Below, in pieces: positions 1 through 6,940 of a stretch of DNA of 8,609 nt (positions are counted from its first letter, which is position 1; the number at the start of each line of letters is the position of its first letter). The stretch comes from a bacterium. Its GTDB lineage: Bacteria > Fidelibacterota > Marinisomatia > Marinisomatales > JAHJCW01. The translations under genes and the position numbers were made by a program. Below the pieces are notes generated by a model that saw only the letters and a list, made by a program, of their open reading frames with translations, was not told the DNA's origin and ran no database searches. Where the stretch lies: assembly GCA_030621275.1 (NCBI GenBank), contig JAUXHY010000034.1, forward strand, positions 1 to 8,609, read 5' to 3'.

Positions 1-116
1 ATAACACTGACAATATAGACTTAAAGATAACTATACCACAAATTGGCAGCGGAGAATCTCTTAATGCTGCGATTGCCGGAAGTATATTATTGGCACATTT
101 AACTAAACCACTTTAG
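1..116 (+). CDS. SpoU/TrmH-family RNA 2'-O-methyltransferase, C-terminal end (partial)
   Basis: Only the last 37 residues are in the window; the reading frame begins at base 3 and ends with TAG at 114-116. The tail contains IPQIGSGESLNAAIAGSILL, which matches motif 3 of the SpoU (SPOUT) methyltransferases: a conserved I-P, then E-S-L-N and a small-residue helix. In this family the motif forms part of the trefoil knot that binds S-adenosylmethionine, and the enzymes methylate the 2'-OH of a ribose in rRNA or tRNA. Which RNA and position this one modifies cannot be told from the tail. The next gene begins 67 bp downstream on the same strand, so co-transcription is possible. The family call is firm despite the short fragment; the subfamily is open. 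Confidence 0.82.
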   Translation, partial: NTDNIDLKITIPQIGSGESLNAAIAGSILLAHLTKPL

Positions 117-183
117 CTCCTTTATTCTCTAATTCGAAATAGTGTAATTTTCAACGAATCAAACCTAGGAATAGCTAACTGTT

Positions 184-987
184 TTGGATAAAAATAATAC
201 CATTCGAATTGCCTTTGGACTTGTGCTGTTATCGCTACTTATTGCGATAATATTTGGTGCAGGATTCGTTTCAATATTAAAATTAGTATTACCAAATATT
301 AACTCTACAAATGTATCATTAATATCTATGTTAGTAAGCACTTTAATGATTGGGCTACCGGTTATTATTTATTTACGCATTAATGGTTTTTCAATCCGTA
401 AACGATTACGAATAAATAAGATTTCCCAAAACACTCTTTTTTCTATAATCATTATTTCAATTGGATTTATTGTAATAATAGATGAGTTAGATAGAATTGT
501 TTATACTCTATTTGGAAGTCCTGATTTCCTAAGCAAACTTGTTGAACAATTGAAAATCACATCCATCTATAATGGTTTTTTAATAATCTTGATTACCATA
601 ATTGTTGCACCTTTAGTCGAGGAACTGTTATTTCGCGGATTTCTGCAAAAAGTATTAGAAGAATCATGGGAAGATATTACAAAAGCAATTTTGGTCACTA
701 GTTTGTTTTTCGCTTTAGTACATCTAAATCCATATTGGATAGTGCAAATATATTTATTAGGAATGTTACTTGGATATCTATCTTGGCGTACCAATTCAAT
801 AATACCGGGAATAATTCTACATGGACTTAATAACGGTTTTGCAGTAGCTTTAAATAACGTCGAAAATGTTTTTAACCAATATTATAATTGGCATGAGCAC
901 GTAAATCCAGTATGGATTATTATTGCAATTGTTCTCATCATTTTAGGTTTTAGGATGCTGAATAAAGATTTGGAGAATCAGTCATGA
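184..987 (+). CDS. CPBP-family intramembrane metalloprotease (CAAX/Abi type)
   Basis: A 267-residue, strongly hydrophobic protein with about seven or eight predicted membrane segments. The CPBP (PF02517) signature is complete: E146-E147-x3-R151 in APLVEELLFR, F176-x3-H180 in FFALVH, and H213 with N217 in HGLNN. In characterised members the glutamates and histidines form the metal site of a glutamic/metalloprotease buried in the membrane. Members include the Rce1 prenyl-protein protease, bacteriocin self-immunity proteins and regulators of anti-sigma factors; the substrate here is unknown. The start is TTG at 184, because an in-frame TAG lies at 172-174 and no ATG or GTG is available. An AGGA at 167-170 could be a ribosome site, though 13 bases away is long. 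The gene overlaps mgtE by ATGA, so it is probably translated as part of the same unit. Confidence 0.9.
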   Translation: MDKNNTIRIAFGLVLLSLLIAIIFGAGFVSILKLVLPNINSTNVSLISMLVSTLMIGLPVIIYLRINGFSIRKRLRINKISQNTLFSIIIISIGFIVIIDELDRIVYTLFGSPDFLSKLVEQLKITSIYNGFLIILITIIVAPLVEELLFRGFLQKVLEESWEDITKAILVTSLFFALVHLNPYWIVQIYLLGMLLGYLSWRTNSIIPGIILHGLNNGFAVALNNVENVFNQYYNWHEHVNPVWIIIAIVLIILGFRMLNKDLENQS

Positions 988-2351
988 AAAAAGAAATGTT
1001 TGGTCATGAAATATCACTGCTGCGCGATACTTTCCGTCGCCTAATAAATCGCAAAGCGAATACTAACCTTGTTAAACTAATTGAAAAAACACATTCTGCT
1101 GACTTGGCTGTGATTTACCGCTTTTTTACTGACGATGAGCAAGATTACTTATTTTCTTTGATGACAAACAACGAATACACAGCAGAATTTTTAAGTGAAT
1201 TAGATGATTCAATCTTGGAAGATTTATTGGAAAATGTTACTCCTGAACGAATTGTACCTATAATTCGCATTGCCAGTTCGGATGACCAGACAACCATTTT
1301 AAATGCCCTTCCTGAGGAAAAAGCTAAAACTATTATTGATTCTTTGCATACTGATGAACAGGAAGAAATTGAAGAGATGCTCGCCTATCCCGAAGATAGT
1401 GCGGGTAGTATGATGTCCACAGACGTTTTTACTCTAAATGAAGAACTAACCGCCGGTGAAGCAATAAAAGATTTACAGAATCAGGAAGATGCGGAAATGG
1501 TGTTTTATCTTTATGTTACCGACAATGATAATCACCTTGCCGGAGTAGTCTCTCTACGGGCTTTAGTAACTACGCCTTCATCCACAAAATTGAAAAATAT
1601 AATGGGCAAAAATGTCCAATACGTTCGTGCAGAAACGGATCAAGAGGAAGTTGCCAAAATTGTATCTCACTATAATTTGCTTGCTTTACCTGTTGTTGAT
1701 AGTAATGATGAAATACTCGGTATTGTTACGGTTGATGATGTAGTTGACGTTATCCGCGAAGAAGCAACCGAAGACTTTTTACAAATGGCGGGTGCAGGTA
1801 AAGATAGGGAAATATTGCTTAAATCTTCATGGGGCAATGCAAAAGCACGCTTACCATGGCTATTTGCTAGTTGGATTGGGGGCGTGGTTGCAATATTGAT
1901 AATTGGATATTTTGAAAATATGCTACATAGTGTAGTTGCGTTAGCCGCTTTTATACCGGTTATTATTGGAATGGGGGGGAATATTGGTACGCAATCTTCT
2001 ACAATTGTTGTTCGTGGTCTTGCTACAGGAAGAGTTGACCTTCGCGGTGATTTAAAATTAATACTAAAAGAACTAAGTGTTGGTTTAATTTTAGGTAGTC
2101 TTTATGGTTTATTGCTTGGAATTTTAGCATTTTTCTTTTTTAAGGATGCACCCGCAACATTCGGTTTAGTCGTTGGTTTAAGTATATGTGCTTCTATGAT
2201 AATTGCAACTTCTATTGGTACAATGGTTCCTCTATTTTTAAGAAAATTAGACGTTGATCCCGCCATAGCGACCGGACCTTTCGTTACAACGACAATCGAT
2301 ATACTAGGAGTTGGAATTTATTTCTTAATTGCTTCCGCATTACTATTATAA
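984..2351 (+). CDS. mgtE: MgtE-type magnesium transporter/channel
   Basis: At 455 residues this is full length for MgtE, a homodimeric Mg2+-selective channel of the inner membrane. The order is canonical. An acidic MgtE N domain (about residues 25-130) is followed by two CBS domains (about 135-195 and 205-260), which in known structures sense cytosolic Mg2+ and close the pore. A five-helix membrane domain runs from about 285 to 455. Visible family motifs are PEDSAGSMM (136-144), GMGGNIGTQSS (329-339) and GPFVTTTIDILG (431-442). D439 is at the place of the pore aspartate that binds Mg2+ in the Thermus protein. The start is supported by GGAG at 972-975, eight bases before ATG 984. The start overlaps the upstream stop (ATGA) and the stop overlaps the next start (TAATG). 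No key residue appears to be missing. Confidence 0.96.
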   Translation: MKKEMFGHEISLLRDTFRRLINRKANTNLVKLIEKTHSADLAVIYRFFTDDEQDYLFSLMTNNEYTAEFLSELDDSILEDLLENVTPERIVPIIRIASSDDQTTILNALPEEKAKTIIDSLHTDEQEEIEEMLAYPEDSAGSMMSTDVFTLNEELTAGEAIKDLQNQEDAEMVFYLYVTDNDNHLAGVVSLRALVTTPSSTKLKNIMGKNVQYVRAETDQEEVAKIVSHYNLLALPVVDSNDEILGIVTVDDVVDVIREEATEDFLQMAGAGKDREILLKSSWGNAKARLPWLFASWIGGVVAILIIGYFENMLHSVVALAAFIPVIIGMGGNIGTQSSTIVVRGLATGRVDLRGDLKLILKELSVGLILGSLYGLLLGILAFFFFKDAPATFGLVVGLSICASMIIATSIGTMVPLFLRKLDVDPAIATGPFVTTTIDILGVGIYFLIASALLL

Positions 2352-3460
2352 TGACATTAATCGGTTCCATCTCTTTAGGTATATTTAGTTTATATGCCAT
2401 ATTTATGCTATATTTTTTATCTGGTTTGATTCGCTTAAGAAAAACTACTCTAGTAAAAAGTTTGAAGGAATCTACTGTTTCCGTTATTGTCGCAGCTAGA
2501 AATGAGGGTGAAAATATTGGGAATCTACTTAAGAACTTAAATCATCAAACTTATCCACAAGAAAAACTACAAGTAATTATTGCTGACGATAGATCAACTG
2601 ACAATACTTGGTCAATTATCGAAGATTATGTAAATAAAAACACTAATTTTTATGGAGTTAAGATTTCCGAACAATCTACAACAATGACACCAAAAATAAA
2701 TGCACTTACTAAAGCAATCAAAAAATCAACTGGTGAAATTATTATTTCAACAGATGCCGATTGCCGCGTCCCAAATACTTGGATTGAAAGCATTGTTGAA
2801 ACATTTGACAAAGAAACCGGAATTGTAATAGGATACTCTAAAATAGATACGAAATCAGAATACTTTTTTGACCATTATCAATCAATAGATTTTTTAGCAT
2901 TAATGTCAGCCAATGCGGGGACTCTTGGATGGGGCAATGCCTGGACAGGATCCGGTCAGAACATCGCATATAGACGTTCGGATTTTGATAAAATTGAAGG
3001 TTTCAATCCGGTTGCTGATAGTGTTTCCGGGGACGATTTTTATCTGGTTCAGGCAATATCAAAAATAGCAAAAGTAAAATATAATACAAACCCAAATGGC
3101 TTTGTAAAAACAAGACCTTCGGTGAATATCGGTAAATTTATTAGTCAGCGCATCAGGTGGGCTTCGAATACTAAAAAGTTATTTAATACTGATTATTTCT
3201 TTTTACTATTTTTATTCATTAATCTATTTACAAATACAATTTTATTATCAACATTATTATTAAAAAGTTACTGGCAATTTTTGCCTATGTTATTTGGAAT
3301 AAAATTTCTATTTGATACTATTGTTTTATTTTATGGGTCCAAATTGTTTAAAACAGAAATTAAAATAAATGCTTATTTACTTTGGTTCTTCTCACAGCCT
3401 GTATATATACCTATACTTGGAATTTTTAGTATGCTTGGTAAATTCCGATGGAAAGCATGA
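2351..3460 (+). CDS. Membrane-anchored family 2 glycosyltransferase
   Basis: A 369-residue protein with one N-terminal membrane helix (about 3-25), a cytosolic GT-A domain (about 42-270), and two to three C-terminal helices (about 282-305, 309-327 and 340-360). GT2 signs are SVIVAARNE (44-52) and the IADD strand (77-80) for nucleotide-sugar binding. The D135-A-D137 motif binds the metal, GDD (227-229) is the likely catalytic-base region, and a QRIRW motif (266-270) follows. This resembles the D,D,D,QxxRW pattern of processive and membrane-embedded GT2 enzymes such as those of glycolipid or polysaccharide synthesis. Donor and acceptor cannot be read from the sequence. The following gene begins inside its last codons. 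The likely role is building an envelope glycolipid or polysaccharide; this is inference. Confidence 0.9.
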   Translation: MTLIGSISLGIFSLYAIFMLYFLSGLIRLRKTTLVKSLKESTVSVIVAARNEGENIGNLLKNLNHQTYPQEKLQVIIADDRSTDNTWSIIEDYVNKNTNFYGVKISEQSTTMTPKINALTKAIKKSTGEIIISTDADCRVPNTWIESIVETFDKETGIVIGYSKIDTKSEYFFDHYQSIDFLALMSANAGTLGWGNAWTGSGQNIAYRRSDFDKIEGFNPVADSVSGDDFYLVQAISKIAKVKYNTNPNGFVKTRPSVNIGKFISQRIRWASNTKKLFNTDYFFLLFLFINLFTNTILLSTLLLKSYWQFLPMLFGIKFLFDTIVLFYGSKLFKTEIKINAYLLWFFSQPVYIPILGIFSMLGKFRWKA

Positions 3461-4188
3461 TATATAAAATGTTAAAAATAAATACACATCGATTAGTACC
3501 ATCATTAATTGTATTTATTTTATTATTTGGAAATATTAAAAGCCAAGAATACGATGTAACCATTTGGGGTATCCCAGTTGGCACAGCCGAACTCCAACAA
3601 ATTGCCGATAACGAAATATCCTTCAAATTACAATCACATGATTTGATAGATTATGTCTTTCCTGTTGAATTGGAATACTATTCAAAATTTGACAAAAATA
3701 ATTATACAATTATAAAAAACAAAAAAACTACCGAACAGAAAACAGAAGAACAAAATTATGAAGCAACACTGAAGCGCGAGAATATTCTTATTTATAATGA
3801 AAAGGATTCTATTAAGTTAAAACCAAATACACACTCGCTACTTTCACTCCTAGTTAGAATTATAAATTCCCCGGTTGATTCAATCGACACAAAATGGTTT
3901 AATCTTGAGAATGAAGGAATTTTATATGAGACACGATTTCTCTGGAACGACACTACAATAATTTCAATAAAAAATGAAGATATTATATGCGATCATTATC
4001 GTTTAGATTTAAAAATGTTAGATGATAATGATAAAATCTTTGATAAAACAGATTATTTCAATGAATTATTTTTCGATATAAATTCTATTCGTCAGATATG
4101 GGTCGAAAAATGGCAAAAACAACAAAGAATAATAAAAATAACAATAAAGAACAACCCAATAAACCTAAGCCTAACGATAAAAAACTAA
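3457..4188 (+). CDS. Exported DUF3108-like protein
   Basis: A protein of 243 residues from ATG 3457, which gives an ATGA overlap with the upstream stop; ATG 3448 (13-base overlap) and ATG 3469 are alternatives. The N-terminus looks like a Sec signal peptide: a basic stretch, a hydrophobic core (about 12-25), then a likely cut after NIKS. The mature part begins with EYDVTIWGIPVGTAEL and ends with a strand pattern around QIWVEKWQKQQRIIKITI. This resembles the opening (a G-x-x-x-G-x-A strand) and closing (an I-W-x strand followed by K-I) of DUF3108 periplasmic proteins, whose function is not established. Between them the chain is rich in beta-type alternation. It lies between a glycosyltransferase and a membrane protein, so an envelope role is plausible. 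Its last 30 codons are shared, in another frame, with the next gene. Confidence 0.72.
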   Translation: MIYKMLKINTHRLVPSLIVFILLFGNIKSQEYDVTIWGIPVGTAELQQIADNEISFKLQSHDLIDYVFPVELEYYSKFDKNNYTIIKNKKTTEQKTEEQNYEATLKRENILIYNEKDSIKLKPNTHSLLSLLVRIINSPVDSIDTKWFNLENEGILYETRFLWNDTTIISIKNEDIICDHYRLDLKMLDDNDKIFDKTDYFNELFFDINSIRQIWVEKWQKQQRIIKITIKNNPINLSLTIKN

Positions 4189-4562
4189 AACCATTCTTTA
4201 AATCTAATTGGAAACATTTAGTAGGATGGATACTGTTTATAATCGCTATTGTAGTGGCGCTATATTTTGGTGTAGATAAAAAGGTGGTAGTACTATTCAC
4301 AATAGTATTAGGTGTATTTACGCAATTCTTTGCCGGTATAACAGCCTTAATAGCTCTGGTGCCTTTCGTTGGTCCGTTAATTGTGAAAGTGTTGGCTATA
4401 CCACTCTTTTGGCTTTTAAATGGTCTTGGCTATTTTGTTTCTATATTTGCCATTAAAAAAGGTTATTCACGTGAATTAGTTGGTAGCCGTGTATTGACAT
4501 TTGCTGTGTTAGTAGGACTTGTGCTTGGCTATATAATTGGACATATAATACCAATTCGATGA
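4098..4562 (+). CDS. Small multi-pass membrane protein of unknown function
   Basis: I do not recognise a family. The 154-residue product has a highly basic, Lys/Asn-rich, low-complexity N-terminus (about residues 1-38). About four hydrophobic segments follow (about 40-57, 63-90, 92-118 and 132-150), with a short basic loop (IKKGYSRELVGSR) before the last. By the positive-inside rule the N-terminus should face the cytoplasm. The only ATG codons are 4098 and 4110; nothing in the upstream sequence decides between them, and no good Shine-Dalgarno is visible. Either start lies well inside the DUF3108-like gene, giving an out-of-frame overlap of 79-91 bases. The 3' end overlaps the next gene by ATGA. 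The hydrophobic segments lie beyond the overlap, so the gene itself is credible even if the true start is uncertain. Confidence 0.75.
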   Translation: MGRKMAKTTKNNKNNNKEQPNKPKPNDKKLKPFFKSNWKHLVGWILFIIAIVVALYFGVDKKVVVLFTIVLGVFTQFFAGITALIALVPFVGPLIVKVLAIPLFWLLNGLGYFVSIFAIKKGYSRELVGSRVLTFAVLVGLVLGYIIGHIIPIR

Positions 4563-4978
4563 ATATCTTAATAATACAAGGACCAAACCTTAACTTGATT
4601 GGTGTTAAATCAGCAAAACAAAGAAAGCGAGTTACACTCGATAAAATTAACAAAGGAATTCGCAGATATATCCGCGAGAAAGATATTACAGTAAAGATTT
4701 ACCAAACTCACAGTATTGAAAAAACCGTAACTCTTCTGCAACGCAATCGCAATTGGGCAAATGGAATAATAATTGCACCAGGAGTTTGGAGTACCTACGA
4801 AGCTATTTTAGTAGACACCCTACAGCTTATTGAAGTACCAGCTATTGAAGTATATGATAAAGATGGTAAGAACGCTTATGCAAACAAATCTTTATTATCT
4901 ACAATCTGTATAAAAAAGATTGTTTCTCCTGCCGAGGAGATATTTGTTAAAGCCGTTCAATTCCTAGAAAAATCTTAA
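4559..4978 (+). CDS. Type II 3-dehydroquinate dehydratase-like protein, probably catalytically dead
   Basis: The 139-residue protein aligns along its length with AroQ (typically about 145-150 residues): MNILIIQGPNLNLIG at the start, QTHS where the family has Q-S-N/D-S, GIIIAPGVWS, and VPAIEVY. The fold is that of the small flavodoxin-like dodecameric enzyme of the shikimate pathway. Against the Mycobacterium tuberculosis enzyme, however, the active site is gone. By my manual alignment the lid Arg19 is K17, catalytic Tyr24 is R22, Asn75 is A73, His81 is T79, His101 is Y99, and Arg108 and Arg112 are A106 and K110. Dehydration of dehydroquinate is therefore unlikely. A regulatory, structural or ligand-binding role is inference. 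The start overlaps the upstream stop (ATGA); the stop abuts the stop of the opposing gene. An automatic label of aroQ would mislead. Confidence 0.85.
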   Translation: MNILIIQGPNLNLIGVKSAKQRKRVTLDKINKGIRRYIREKDITVKIYQTHSIEKTVTLLQRNRNWANGIIIAPGVWSTYEAILVDTLQLIEVPAIEVYDKDGKNAYANKSLLSTICIKKIVSPAEEIFVKAVQFLEKS

Positions 4979-6940
4979 CTAGAATTGCGGTTGGACTACA
5001 GCTAACTTCAGTATTTTTTCTCCTTGTTCGGTTTCTATATGCACTAAATACATTCCACTTGAAACAGGTTTAGTATGATAATCACGTACATCCCAAACCT
5101 CATACTGAGTATCATTATTGTGTTCTATCTTTCGTATAAGTTTTCCTGTAAGATCAAATATCCGGATTATACACTTTCCTTCTTCAGGTAAATGCGTAAA
5201 ATGAATTTGTCTGTCATCAGCGCTCTTTTCTTCGGGATTATACCCAAAGTATGGATTGGGCCACACTTTAATTTTACTTGGGTCATATTCAATTGTTTTA
5301 CCAACTAATGAAGCTGTTGAAAATGTAAATTCATCATCTGACGTGTTAGGTTTTGTGGTGACAATTCTAAATACCGTTCCTGTTTCAGGTTCAGGTTCAA
5401 GAGCGTTATAATTTGGATGATTGGCTACATCACCACCATTCCAATTCATGAATACCAATCGCGAGAACACATTCCAAGAATCCATAGATCCACCGGGATC
5501 ATTATCGCCTGGTTGACCATACCAAGCATTAACATTGCTACCATCAGGTAAAACATTTGCAAAGAAATCATCATGACCTTGTGTACCGTATTTATCATTG
5601 GTTGGTGCGTGTACATAAATACGATCGGTATAAGGATCATTGTCGCCACCAGATGTTTCATGGTCAAAGGGTGTCAATCCCCACTCGCCATCTCCATCAT
5701 CATCCAATACCCATGATATTAATTGATAATCATCGCTTTGGTCGTCGAGAGTTCCGATACCAATATTCCACCATTCAAAAGGAACATCATGAATTCCTGT
5801 TCCATCCCAATCATCAAATGATTTGCCTTGTCCGGTAAAACGGCATTCGTAATCATAGGATAAAAGTGCTGCTAGTCCTTGATTTGAAGAACCGTAGCCA
5901 CCAGAAAACACTACGACAGAACCATAAAATGTTGCAACACCCCCCGGACCATATCCTGGATGCGTATTTAGCACCCAAGTAGAACCATTGGTTTGTTGAC
6001 CTTCATATTCACCATTTGCTACCAACCAGTCAGGATATCGCCAATATGGTAAACCATCAACCTGAGGATTAATTGGTCCATTAGCATTTGCCACAACTGC
6101 TACAGACTTAATATCGGGTTTTGGACCGTAAACATTTATTCTTAATCCTTCAACTATGGGATTGGCAACATACCCTAAAGTATCTCCAGTTAATAGATTT
6201 ATATTATTAAGCAATGGCTGATTGCTTAAAACTATCTCGCCTGTTGTAGTATTCGTAAGATCCCAATTTGTTATGCCCATCGTTTCTGTTCCAACAAGTA
6301 AATCATCGTTAAAGGTTACCTTATATGAATCACCAGTAACTTGAGTTGGATCTATCACAGTAACAAAAACTGAGCCATCGCCAGCTCCTTTAGCATGCTC
6401 GGCTCCAAAATAATAGCCATATTGAACAGTATCGCTATTGGCAGACCAAATATTTGGTGTTTGAGGACGTACAGCAATTATTTCTTTAGAGCTCTCAAGT
6501 GTTTTGGGAATACCATACGGATTGTAACCGTAAGCAGCTACTGCAAAATAATACTCGTGATTCAATATTAAATTTGAATTATTTTTTAAAGCATCCTCGG
6601 TTATTTGGATACTGTGATTCAAGCCTGAATCACTACCTTCTTGAACATAAATATTTATATATTTTCCATACTCAGTAGAAAATATATCATCGGTAATTTT
6701 TCTGATTCCATTAATCTTGTCAAAGGTTGCTATGCGCTCCATTTCACCGAATTCAATAGGAGATTTTAATTGATAAATATTGTATCCCTCAAATTCATAG
6801 TAGGTAAAGTCGCCGGTAACGGGATCTATATCGATAATGTCTTCAGCTTTATATGCTTCCGCCACATTGTCCCATGTTAAAATTATTTGGTCGTCAAGAC
6901 TTGTTGCGGTTACTTGAGGCTTGGGGGCAGGAACGATGTT
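4979..6940 (-). CDS. C-terminal part of a frameshifted T9SS cargo protein (FN3-like region and sorting domain)
   Basis: This frame is open from 6940 down to TAG at 4979-4981. The first plausible start is a GTG at 6863-6865, which would give 628 residues, but the coding resemblance clearly begins earlier: PAPKPQVTATSLDDQIILTW precedes it and is the first strands of an FN3-type domain. That domain ends near HEYYFAVAAYGYNPYG (103-118, counted from the GTG). Further on are an acidic, possibly Ca2+-binding loop DDDGDGEWG (388-396) and many Asp/Gly/Trp-rich stretches. The last 100 residues form a Por/T9SS type A sorting domain, recognisable by VWPNPYFGYNPEE, IRIFDLTGKLIRKIEH, SGMYLVHIET and a KILKLAV terminal strand. 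Such domains take cargo through the outer membrane by T9SS. I read this as the second half of the 6910-8313 gene, not an independent gene. Confidence 0.85.
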   Translation of the reverse strand, partial: NIVPAPKPQVTATSLDDQIILTWDNVAEAYKAEDIIDIDPVTGDFTYYEFEGYNIYQLKSPIEFGEMERIATFDKINGIRKITDDIFSTEYGKYINIYVQEGSDSGLNHSIQITEDALKNNSNLILNHEYYFAVAAYGYNPYGIPKTLESSKEIIAVRPQTPNIWSANSDTVQYGYYFGAEHAKGAGDGSVFVTVIDPTQVTGDSYKVTFNDDLLVGTETMGITNWDLTNTTTGEIVLSNQPLLNNINLLTGDTLGYVANPIVEGLRINVYGPKPDIKSVAVVANANGPINPQVDGLPYWRYPDWLVANGEYEGQQTNGSTWVLNTHPGYGPGGVATFYGSVVVFSGGYGSSNQGLAALLSYDYECRFTGQGKSFDDWDGTGIHDVPFEWWNIGIGTLDDQSDDYQLISWVLDDDGDGEWGLTPFDHETSGGDNDPYTDRIYVHAPTNDKYGTQGHDDFFANVLPDGSNVNAWYGQPGDNDPGGSMDSWNVFSRLVFMNWNGGDVANHPNYNALEPEPETGTVFRIVTTKPNTSDDEFTFSTASLVGKTIEYDPSKIKVWPNPYFGYNPEEKSADDRQIHFTHLPEEGKCIIRIFDLTGKLIRKIEHNNDTQYEVWDVRDYHTKPVSSGMYLVHIETEQGEKILKLAVVQPQF
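5175..5260. repeat. Near-identical direct repeat inside a T9SS sorting domain, copy 1
   Basis: This stretch matches 8506-8591 at a constant offset of 3,331 bases. The first 59 bases (5175-5233) are identical. Over the rest of the interval I see only two differences (5234 and 5258), both at third codon positions. It encodes the NPYFGYNPEE to HLPEEGK part of the sorting domain. Confidence 0.9.

Noticed and set aside
132..159. Imperfect inverted repeat (ATTCG...CGAAT with an inner AAAT/ATTT) between the methyltransferase and the CPBP gene, as a terminator
   Set aside because: The stem is short, AT-rich and bulged and is not followed by a clear T-run; too weak to call.
117..183. A promoter for the six-gene unit in the 67-bp gap
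   Set aside because: No convincing match to a sigma-70 or Bacteroidota-type (TTG / TAnnTTTG) promoter; the genes may be transcribed from further upstream.
3426..3626. Minus-strand open frame over the GT2/DUF3108 junction
   Set aside because: Lies wholly within two supported + strand genes, with no independent evidence.
4559..4978. Functional aroQ gene of the shikimate pathway
   Set aside because: Fold-level similarity only; the catalytic tyrosine, histidines, asparagine and arginines are all replaced.
5557..5838. Open frame on the + strand opposite the cargo gene (His-rich)
   Set aside because: It is a shadow of the repetitive Asp/Gly/Trp-rich coding strand, with no start signal and no protein-like pattern.
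6863..6865. GTG as the real start of a separate 628-residue cargo protein
   Set aside because: The sequence before it in the same frame continues an FN3-type strand pattern and joins the upstream gene, there is no signal peptide after it, and a T9SS cargo needs one.
6913..6940. Programmed -1 frameshifting at the C-rich stretch
   Set aside because: The codons across the run (CTG CCC CCA) do not make a standard X-XXY-YYZ slippery heptamer and I see no evident stimulating hairpin; an indel is simpler.
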